The position numbers and the translations under genes were made by a program. From Amorphophallus konjac (lineage: Eukaryota; Streptophyta; Magnoliopsida; Alismatales; Araceae), in assembly GCA_022559845.1 (NCBI GenBank), contig CM040126.1, positions 228,352,641 to 228,416,640 on the forward strand: a DNA stretch of 64,000 nt. The letters run 5' to 3'. Numbering within the stretch: the first letter of the stretch is position 1; every line of letters starts with the position of its first letter. The notes below the pieces were generated by a model. The model had not been told where the DNA came from and made no database searches. It saw only the letters and a program-made list of their open reading frames with translations. Positions 12,612-20,705 of the stretch are shown here, one piece after another.

Positions 12612-13248
12612 AGTGTTGGGTTCGGTGCGTTCGATTCAGAGGGGGGGTGAATGAATCTCCCCTTTAAAAACTTTCGCCCAATTAAAAATTCTTCCTAATA
12701 CAAACAGAAGGCTAACAAGCAATTACGGAATTAAACAAACACACAGTGTGCAATCAAACCAAAGCGCACCTAAGCATTCATCTAGCGCCAATCAAGTAGA
12801 AGAAATCAAACACCTGGGCAATACAGCTTAGCCATCCAGTGGAATCCTCCACTGCAAGTGCTGAGCAGCACAACTTGCTCCGCTGACAAACAGCTTGAAG
12901 AAAGGTGTAAAAGGAAAACGAAAACAAGGATGAAACACAGCGACTGAAAGCTGTAAAAGATGAAACACAATGTGGCTCTCAACAGAGCTGACTGGCCTGG
13001 ATTTGATCCACGGTCCAGTGAGGACAGATCTTCGAATGAAGCTTCTCTCTGCCCTTCTTCTTCTTCCGATCACTCTGTCTCTCTTTCTCTCCCTTTTTCT
13101 TTCTCTTCCTCTTTTATCTGCTCGAGCTCTCTATCTCTCTTTTTCTTCTCCTTCTCTTCACACTGGATCGAACGGGCTCTCTCTGCTTCTGCACTTCTGC
13201 TTCAGCTCTCACACTTTCGATCAGTCTTCTCCTGAGGAAGAAGACTTC

Positions 13249-13258
13249 CTTTTATAGC
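13249..13258 (-). promoter_or_regulatory. TATA box of the Copia-1 LTR
   Basis: The minus strand reads CTATAAAAGG. The motif array begins about 180 bp upstream of it. Confidence 0.65.
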
Positions 13259-13431
13259 AGCAGCCAGCAGGAGGGCAGCACTGGGCGCGTGCCTTCCACA
13301 TTTTCCGCCCATATGTTTTGGCCATGTGTCATCTTCCTGTCAGCCCTTCTAGCCTCGGATCACGTGCCCTTCATTAAGCTTCATGAGCAGAGCCTGTCAG
13401 ACAGAGAGAATTATCAGTTTAATTCTAAGGA

Positions 13432-14725
13432 CCCTGTACAGACTTTGTGAATGCAAGGCTAAAGCATTGTATAGACTTCATGTGTAGAAGACTAAGGCAT
13501 TGTACATACTTTGTGAATGCAACGCTGAAGCAACGTATAGACTTCACGTTTATGTGCATGACAAAGCAATGTACAGACTTGACCGCTACGAGCACAGACT
13601 GTACATGCTTTGATGCAATGCAAGGCAACAAATGTATAGACTTCAAACCAATGTATAGACTTACCTTCGTGCATGCAAGACAAGGCTGATGCAATGTATA
13701 GACTTTATATGCCGTGCAACAGATGAATGCACCGATGCAATACTATTCATGCACAGACTATGAAGCTCGTACGTAACATGAAATGCACTGATGCAATACT
13801 GTTCATGCACCAACGATTGTATGGACTGTATGCACAATGCACAGACTATGCGTGTGCATGTATGGACTTTACCTAAAACAGTAGGATGTACAGACTTTGC
13901 CTGAAACAATCCGATGTACAGACTTTGCCTGAAACAGTCTGATGTACAGACTTGCACAGCTCCAGCTACAGTGCAATGTATGGACATAAAGAATGATGAA
14001 TGACACTGTACAGACTTCACTTGAAACATTAGTCTGATGCGTTGTATAGACTTGCATGAGACGCACAATGAGACGCTCAATGTACAGACTTAGTGGAACT
14101 GAGCATAGGTAAAGATTAAGAATGTATAGACTTGCTCAGATCAACACGTAGGTAAAGATGCCAATGCAGTGTACAGACTTTGAGCGTAGGTAAAGACACC
14201 AATGTGCAGACTTCAGATCAGACACTGCATGAGACGATGGACTCTGTACAGACTTGACATGAGACGCAAGTTGAGACGATGAAGTCTATATAGACATTAC
14301 GTGCAAGCATTGGCTGTACAGACTTGCAAGTTCACTTGAGACGCTAAGAAAGACGGACGGCTGTACAGACTTGCCGGTCAAACAGACACAGATGACTTCA
14401 AGTCCAGTGTATAGACATTGCCTTAGACGCTAAATGAGACGCTGAAGTCTGTGTAGACTTAGCCTAAGACAATGCATGAGACGGACGATGTATAGACTTG
14501 GGCTGAGTGCATGAATAGTCCGATGTACAGACTTTATGAACAATGCATGAATGTATAGACTTTGTTCTAAACGATGCACAAACACAACACAAGATAATGT
14601 ATAGACATTGAGTGTGTAGACTTGTGTGTGTGTGCAATGTGTAGACCTGTGTGTGTGTGCATTGTGTAGACTTGATGCACTGGCTGTGCGCACTTTAGAA
14701 TGCGCGATGTATAGACATGCGAATC
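13432..14725 (-). repeat. Dispersed 10-11-mer array in U3 (AAGTCTRTACA on the minus strand)
   Basis: The plus strand repeats TGTAYAGACTT and one-base variants (GTGTAGACTT, GTATAGACAT, GTACATACTT) roughly 35 times, with irregular spacing of about 15-60 bp and dissimilar sequence between copies. It is not a simple tandem repeat. From about 14955 to 15200 the same motif recurs in the opposite orientation (AAGTCTGTGCAA and variants). The position directly upstream of the TATA box suggests repeated regulatory sites. Confidence 0.75.
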
Positions 14726-15425
14726 TGGGGGGGTCGACCCATCTAAGTGCACTGATGCAATGTATGCACATAGCAGATATTGAACTGAAGCTATCTGACA
14801 GAATGCAGTGCATCTATACAGATAACAAATGCAATGTATGCTAAACTCAATGACTGACTCACTGTAATGAATGCACCTGTGATACTCTCACTGTGTTGCT
14901 ATCATCAAAACAACATAGCATATGCTTGTGCCTAAGGGGCACAACATGTGCGAGCGAAATCAAAGTCCATGCATTTGTGCATTTCGTGCAACTAAGTCAG
15001 TGCAACTCTAGTCTTTGCGCTATGCAAAGTCTGTGCAACTTGAGGGTTGGCATATAGGGTCATTGCATTGTCTGCCTTATGCACACACGAAGTCTATGCA
15101 TCTCCTAGCCCTTCAGCCACATTAAGTCTCTGCATACTAAGTCTGCCCATGTGTGCTTTATGAACTGTCCAACATTCTCTTAGCAAGTCTGTGCAATATT
15201 CATATCTGTTTGACTATCGTACGTTTCAACATGTTAATAGGTCAACTGCTCAAGATCTTTAACGAGGGCACGTGATTCAAGGCGGACCGCCCCTGAAAAA
15301 GGACTGCAATGAGGGAAGCTGCAGTGCTCAGAATTGGACAAGTGGCTGAAAGCTTACTGGAATCATTTGGCGGGAATGTTCCCTCCACATGCCCAGTAGG
15401 TGAGCTCGTGGGTCCCTGAATGAAG

Positions 15426-15434
15426 ATATATAAG
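15426..15434 (+). promoter_or_regulatory. TATA box of the Copia-2 LTR
   Basis: ATATATAAG lies about 195 bp into the LTR, leaving a short U3. Confidence 0.6.
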
Positions 15435-15763
15435 ACTCCTCTTCTGCGAACAGAAAAGATGGTGATAGAATTTTGAAGAGAAGATTAAAAAGAGATAGAG
15501 AAGAATCAGAGTGTGTAGCAGAGTGATATAACCAGAAAGAGAAAAGAGCAAAAGCGATCAAGCCAGAGTAAGAGAGAAGATCTGTGAGAGAGCTAAGAAA
15601 GAAATTGAGAGAAGAAGGAACCGAGAGCTGCATTCATCGGTCTCTTGGTTTAGAACCAGAGCCAATCTGCTCATTGTCCTGAGCTATATTCTAGTCTTGT
15701 TTTTGGTTTTCTATTTTCATTCATTTTTCTTAAAACTCTTGTTACTCAAGTTGTGTGTCAGCG

Positions 15764-15905
15764 GGTAGAGGTGGATACCTCTGGACAGGTCAAGCTGTAA
15801 GCCTCAGCGGTTGCAGAGGAGGATTCCTCTGGACAGGTGAAGTTGTAAGCCTCAGCGGGGCATAGGTGGATTCCTCTGGATAGCGAAGCTGTAACGCTCA
15901 GCGGA
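15764..15905 (+). repeat. Minisatellite of about 45-48 bp in Copia-2 R/U5, three units
   Basis: Three imperfect units each carry GGTGGATTCCTCTGGA (or a close variant), then AAGCTGTAA, then CTCAGCGG. A fourth, more degenerate trace (GTAGACCTCTGGAC) is near 15990. Confidence 0.75.
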
Positions 15906-16269
15906 TTGTAGGGAAGGAATTCCCAAAGCTGTGAATCAGTGGCAAGCTATTAGTCAGTAGTGAAGCCACACTCATTTGAGTGTGAGGTGGACGTAGACCT
16001 CTGGACTGAGGTTGAACCACCTAAAAATCCTTCGTCTACTGTGTGATTGCATTGTGAGTTGTGGTCATCGCTGCATTCATTCCATTGTTCAGTAGATGAA
16101 TGATTAGGATTGCTTGAGCACCGATCACATACAATTGGTTTATTCTGGGTGAAATTCAGTGTGTCCTCACTGCCATACAGTTGTTTGTTTTAATTCCACA
16201 ATAGTCTCTGCTGTAGTGATTTTAATTCGGCAAGTAATCTATTCACCCCCCTCTAGATCCCTTAACAAT

Positions 16270-16280
16270 TGGTATCAGAG
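16270..16280 (+). other. Primer binding site of Copia-2 (tRNA-iMet)
   Basis: TGGTATCAGAG lies two bases after the LTR end. Confidence 0.9.
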
Positions 16281-16474
16281 TCGGTTGTTGTGTCAACGGA
16301 TCTAACGATCCACAATAGATCTTACAGCTTCCGTGGTGCATTTCAAAGTGGTTCTCTGAAGCCTTGTGTTCGGTGCTTTGTCTATCTCTTTTGGTGTCTC
16401 GCGTTGCTGCGGTTTGATTTTGGTGCACTTCTCATACATTGCCCTTAGATCTATACTTGGTCAGTTATTCTTCG

Positions 16475-17272
16475 ATGGCTCATCCGCCGATCTTCAGAGG
16501 TAATGATTTCGATCTATCACTGAAAAACTTGCATCGGTATGTAAGATCAACCGATCCTGATCTTTGGAAGGTAATGGTTCATGGTCCACATAAATTATCA
16601 AAAGATAGATTTGAATGGACTAATAAGTATAGATTAAAAGAATTTGAAAACACTGGAGCATTAGATCTGATGAAGACATCAATTGATAGAGCTCTAATAT
16701 CAAGTGTTTCTTCCTGTAGTTCTGCCAAGGTGATTCTGGAGAAATTAAAGCTTACCAGGAACCGCAACACATGTATGATGGTTGATAATGATGAACAACT
16801 AGAAGAAGATGAAGATGAGGTACCTTCTGAATTTGATGATTATACTGTGGATGATTGGATTGCTGCATACAATGATTTGCTTGATTCTTATGAACAATTA
16901 AGAAAATAGTATAAAAAGATGAAAAAGAAAACTGATCAGAATGGTCTTAACTCATCTTGTGAAAATTGCTTGAAAACGAACCAATCATGTGATGTTTGTC
17001 TATCTGATGTTCACTCGAACATGAAACAAATATGTTTACTGAAAAATGAGAATCAAGAATGTTTGAATAAGATAATTGAACTCGAAGACAAACTAAATGT
17101 TAAAAATGATGAACATTTGATGAAGTTGCAAGAGTTGAGTAAGGTTAATTCTAAAGAGGATAAACTAAAAATTGAGAATGTAGAACTTCAGAAGATTAAT
17201 GAAAACCTTGTAGCTAGAATAAAAGAAATCAACGAAGAAGCTTCAAACATCTGTTCTGGAGAAAGGGATTTT
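16475..17272 (+). pseudogene. Copia-2 gag, with an in-frame stop, truncated by Tat-A
   Basis: Starting at the ATG at 16475, residues 1-60 contain FRGNDFDLSLKNLHRYV and TDPDLW, matching the N-terminus style of plant copia gag. An acidic region (about residue 110) follows, then a lysine/glutamate-rich coiled coil with a Cys-rich patch (SCENC, CDVC). A TAG at 16907-16909 interrupts it, but the same frame continues from 16919 to the Tat-A insertion, so this is one gag with a nonsense codon. The first half is homologous in layout to the Copia-1 gag fragment. Confidence 0.75.
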
Positions 17273-18035
17273 TGTAGCCCATCTAAGAGCAGCCGAACTA
17301 GGTCCACCAGGACCAAACGAGGCCCAGCTCATCTAAGTGACAGCCCCGGAGGGCCCACTTAGACTCAAAAGCCCAATAAGATCACTCGGGATCAAACCCT
17401 TCCTCAACGGCCCTTAGGCTCGGAAGGCCCGAGCGTCGGTCAGGTCGGAGAAAGACCCACGCTCGATCTATCCCCTAGCCGGGATAAAGGAAAGCGCCCA
17501 ACGCCCACTCCGACCTATCTTCATCCGAGCTATGCCTATCGCCCACTCAGGGTTGGCACCCTTCATGCTTGGGTTGACTGGTGATTGCTTATCCACGCTT
17601 CTATTAAGAGCCCTTTATGAGCAAGAGTTTATGAGGATAAGGGACCCGTGACCCCTCAAGGCTATAAAGATCCCACGATGAGGATGTAAAGAGCCCACGT
17701 TGAGGACGTAACACCCGCCTGTAACTCCTCAGCTTACGGGACTCATGAGGCCGGCGCACTATTTAAACCTGGGACTCCCTCTAGCAAAAGGTAAGGCCAA
17801 CACATGCCTAAAACCCCCTGAGCAGGAACCACTTCACCACCTTGGTGTAGAGGGATTTTGCGCCTCTTTTTCCTCTTCCCTTCATAGCTTCCACCATTGC
17901 TCTACTGACTTAGGCATCAGATGGTCTACCCTAGGGAACCATCCCTAGGCCGCCTGATCTGTTTCCCTTCCTTGCAGTTCACTGTTCGGTGATCATCTCC
18001 CCAGCTCAGGACCAGCGTGATATCACGCCTCTTCA
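17273..18035 (+). repeat. Tat-A 5' LTR
   Basis: It begins TGTAGCCCATC exactly where the Copia-2 gag frame breaks and ends at or near CTCTTCA, two bases before the primer site. The TATA-like site is at 17759-17768. The right end is uncertain by a few bases because the 3' LTR is missing. Confidence 0.65.
17759..17768 (+). promoter_or_regulatory. TATA-like box of the Tat-A LTR
   Basis: CTATTTAAAC lies about 270 bp before the LTR end. Confidence 0.45.
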
Positions 18036-18037
18036 TC

Positions 18038-18055
18038 TCGCGCCGTCTGTGGGAA
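18038..18055 (+). other. Primer binding site of Tat-A
   Basis: TCGCGCCGTCTGTGGGAA differs by one base from the TGGCGCCGTCTGTGGGAA type common in plant Ty3/gypsy elements of the Tat group. Confidence 0.6.
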
Positions 18056-18072
18056 ACGACCAAAGAGCCAGT

Positions 18073-18500
18073 ATGGTGCGAAGAAGTTCAGGGAGGAGGT
18101 CCACCGGTGACAGGGGAAAGGCCATGGTGGCAGTGGGAGAAGGCCCCTCTCAGGCCTCACAAAACCCTCCCTCCAATGCCAACACCCCAGTCGACGGACC
18201 ACCCCTCCTCCCGCGACGGTGGAGCTACCACCCAACGGAGGCGCTGACGCTTTCCAAGCCCTCAACGCAAAATTGGACATCCTCGTGGAACTCATGAGGA
18301 CCCAGGTGGCCAGGGAAGGAAGGTCACGCGCCCCTCCGGAGAGTCCTTCCCGCGAGAACACATCCCAGCACACTGTCAGAGGCCGCTTCACCCTCCGAGG
18401 CCGGCAGATTATCCATAACAGGTCAGGAGGACCTTCACGAGCCCCTCCCTCGGAGCAAGAGGCCTCCTCCATGCCGAAAAGGGGAAAACCTGGGGCACAC
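18073..18500 (+). pseudogene. Tat-A gag, 5' part, cut by F2
   Basis: From the ATG at 18073 the frame starts MVRRSSGRRS and then shifts near 18220 into a second frame (FQALNAKLDILVELMRTQV, a likely gag helix) that runs to the F2 insertion after 18500. The last 167 bp (18334-18500) recur exactly at 27457-27623, where the frame continues into downstream gag. Confidence 0.6.
18334..18500 (+). repeat. 167-bp target duplication, left copy
   Basis: Identical by eye, with equal length, to 27457-27623. The two copies bracket the F2 insertion. The left copy ends at a clean F2 LTR end; the right copy starts at a truncated F2 interior. Confidence 0.9.
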
Positions 18501-20705
18501 TGATGTGAAACGGTCTACCTAGGATGATAATGACCCTTAGACCTATGCATCCACAAGCATACAAGCTCTCAATTCGGCTCACCGTGCGGCCTATCTCACA
18601 CGACGCACACGCGCACCCGGTGGGCCCGAGTGATGAGGGTGAGGGCCGGGGTGGGACCCTAAGGTCTCCACCGGATGGTGGGCTTGTGGCTGACCCCTAA
18701 TGGGCCTGGGATACCCAATTTATGGGCGGGCCAGCACGCTAGGGCGTGGGGATTTTGTGGCACTCTCTTTCACTTGCCACGGTGGCGCACACGGGCACAA
18801 ACACATTCAAGATCGAGCTCTCCCTTTCCGCCGACGAGCAATAGTATGCAATACTAAAGGAGCAAGGATATTATCCAGGAGGGTTCAGCGCTTACCTGAT
18901 CGGTGTGAAGACACCGATCCCGGCCGGAGACGACGGGCGCGCCGGGAGGCGTGGGTATGCACCCGAACGCCGCGGCGAGGTAGCTTGACCTGCGGATTAA
19001 TTAAGTTACACAACTACGCCTCACGCAGGAGGGGTGACCTCGGGGTGGGGGTTAAATTGTTACAACCAACACTACCACCACGCAGGGTGGGGCCTTCAGC
19101 CGGCCAAGCGGGGTGGGGAAAATTGGTTAATTATCACACCGGCGGTCGATACCGAAACCTGTCCGGTTCTGGGATTCTGGACCAGCAGTCACTGATGTAG
19201 CCGTAGAACACTTTCTGGAATTTTGCCGGAGGCGCGGTCGGTGTCGTTGGCTTCGTAACAGAATAGGGGTGCGCCTCAAATTTTATGGATTTTCGTTCTG
19301 CACGAGCCGGGCTGCCACGATCGACCGAACGGGGTCCCTGTTCAGGACCTGCACAGGTTCAGCTTCTGAACAGCAGATTGCCGAGGACGCCACGAACGCT
19401 CCCGGGCTCTGTTTTGCAAACGGCCGGTGTCGATGGAAGCGTGGGGAGGTCTACTTTCCAACGGAGCCGGCCTCGCCACTGTCTGAAGTCCGTGTGGACA
19501 GGATGGTCCCGTTGAAGGGGGACAGGTTGGGGAAGACAGACAGGAGGCAGAACGAACGCCCGGCGGTATAAAAATGGTAACTTCCACTTACGGCGTTCAA
19601 ACGATGCTCCGTCTTCAGCTTCTGAAAGCTGACAGGGGGAGGAAGAATTTTGATGAAGAGTTTGATGACCGATTCCTCCAGTCTTGGCCGCTGCACGAAG
19701 GTCGAACAGAGATGGCCTTCTGGTTGAGCCCCCAGTGCGCAGTCGCGGTAGAACGGAGCTAGCGGCCGGCCACGATCTTGGAACGGAGCGATTCCAACTC
19801 GCCTGCGGAGAAGACTCGTGGATGCACAAGTTTTCTGAAGCGCTTGGATGCCGAATCCTCCTGGAACGGGTTGGAAAATGCTCTGCAAGTTGGGGCCAGA
19901 AACTGCCTGCGGGCTGGAATGGATTTGTGGAGGGGAGGCTAAGGTGGTGGTGGTGTATGTGGGTGGAGATGGAGGGGGGTGCGACCCTAGGAGGGAGGGG
20001 AAGGGGATGGACGACCTAGGGAGGTGAAGGGGTCCCTTGGAGAGGGGAAAGGGGTCTTGGGTGGAGGAATATGGCTTGGGAAGGGTGGGGAGTGGCCTTG
20101 GGAAGGTGAAAGGGTGCTTGGGAAGATGAAAGGGTGCCTAGGAGAAGGGGTTTCCACCTAGGGGTTGGAGGGGGAATTGAATGAGTGTATAGGGAAGGGG
20201 GAGGGGTCTTAAAGAAGGGTGATTAGGGAGGAGAGAGAGGGGATTTCGAAATTTAGAGAGAGAGAGGGAGAAGTAGTGAGAGAGAGAGAGAGAACTATAG
20301 AGAGAGGGAGAGAGAATACTTGAGGGTTTAATTTTTCAATTCATCAAAAGTTCTTACAAATGGGAGAGGGGGGGGTCCTTATATAGAGTTGGACCATTTG
20401 CACAAAACCCCCTAACAAAGTGCATAAATGCAAAAGACCAAGAGACAGGGGGGGGGCGCCCATGGGCCAAGCCCACTAACTGGGCCCAATGTCCTCAACT
20501 AAGGGTCCAAATGACTCAAGACTTGGATAATTAACTCTAAGACCTAGATAATGGACTCAAATAAAGGAAAATTACACATGATATGACTCAAATAAAGAAA
20601 CTACATAAGCAACAAATAAAGATAGCCATGAGGACCACATCTCCAAGGGGTCACGAAGTCGGAGTCGCCTCGTGCCATAGGGAATGCCGGGAGATGTCCT
20701 CATCA
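18501..20705 (-). repeat. F2 LTR, left copy (3' LTR)
   Basis: Begins TGATGTGAAACGG and ends GTCCTCATCA, the same end style as F1 (TGATGAGG...CACATCA on the minus strand). It contains a G-rich block, GA microsatellites (about 20230-20310) and a TATA box at 20387-20398. Short ORFs in the LTR are repeated unchanged in the right copy only because the LTRs are duplicates; no coding evidence. Confidence 0.92.
20387..20398 (-). promoter_or_regulatory. TATA box of the F2 left LTR
   Basis: The minus strand reads CTCTATATAAGG. The right LTR has the same box at 25569-25580. Confidence 0.6.

Larger units (their letters stand above)
12123..15231 (-). mobile_element. Copia-1: 5' LTR and start of gag of a Ty1/copia element, cut by the F1 array
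   Basis: Reading on the minus strand: LTR (15231 to 12614), a 2-bp gap, a primer site (TGGTATTAGAG), then a leader and gag that stops at the F1 insertion at 12122. The rest of the element should lie to the left, beyond the array. The gag style and long LTR suggest a SIRE/Maximus-like copia; that lineage call is an inference. Confidence 0.75.
12614..15231 (-). repeat. Copia-1 LTR with an exceptionally long U3
   Basis: The plus strand starts TGTTGGGTTC at 12614. The right end is either 15174 (CCAACA, a perfect inverted match to TGTTGG) or 15231 (TTTCAACA, directly abutting the next LTR). I prefer 15231 because the U3 motif continues to about 15196. With the TATA box at 13249-13258, U3 is about 1.9 kb and R-U5 about 0.64 kb. 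The R region has a CT-rich tract at about 13035-13160. Confidence 0.7.
15232..16267 (+). repeat. Copia-2 5' LTR
   Basis: 1036 bp beginning TGTTAATAGG and ending CCCTTAACA. The ends form a perfect 6-bp inverted repeat (TGTTAA/TTAACA) and the primer site follows after two bases. The left end touches the end of Copia-1. Confidence 0.85.
15232..17272 (+). mobile_element. Copia-2: 5' LTR, primer site and gag of a Ty1/copia element, cut by Tat-A
   Basis: The element runs on the plus strand: LTR 15232-16267, primer site at 16270, leader, then gag from 16475 until the Tat-A LTR begins at 17273. Pol and the 3' LTR are not in the window. Confidence 0.8.

Noticed and set aside
13432..14725. Possible CRISPR-like array of short repeats
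   Set aside because: Repeats are only 10-11 bp with variable spacers of 15-60 bp, in a plant retrotransposon LTR, with no cas genes.
16270..16280. Possible tRNA fragment
   Set aside because: Only the complement of the tRNA 3' end is present; it is a reverse-transcription primer site, as are the other five sites.
17989..18247. Start of Tat-A gag at 17989
   Set aside because: That start lies inside the LTR, before the primer site; the ATG at 18073 follows the primer site in the same frame.
18700..20019. Several ORFs of 60-166 codons in the F2 LTR, identical in the second LTR
   Set aside because: They overlap on both strands and are conserved only because the two LTRs are recent duplicates; no domain or codon signal.
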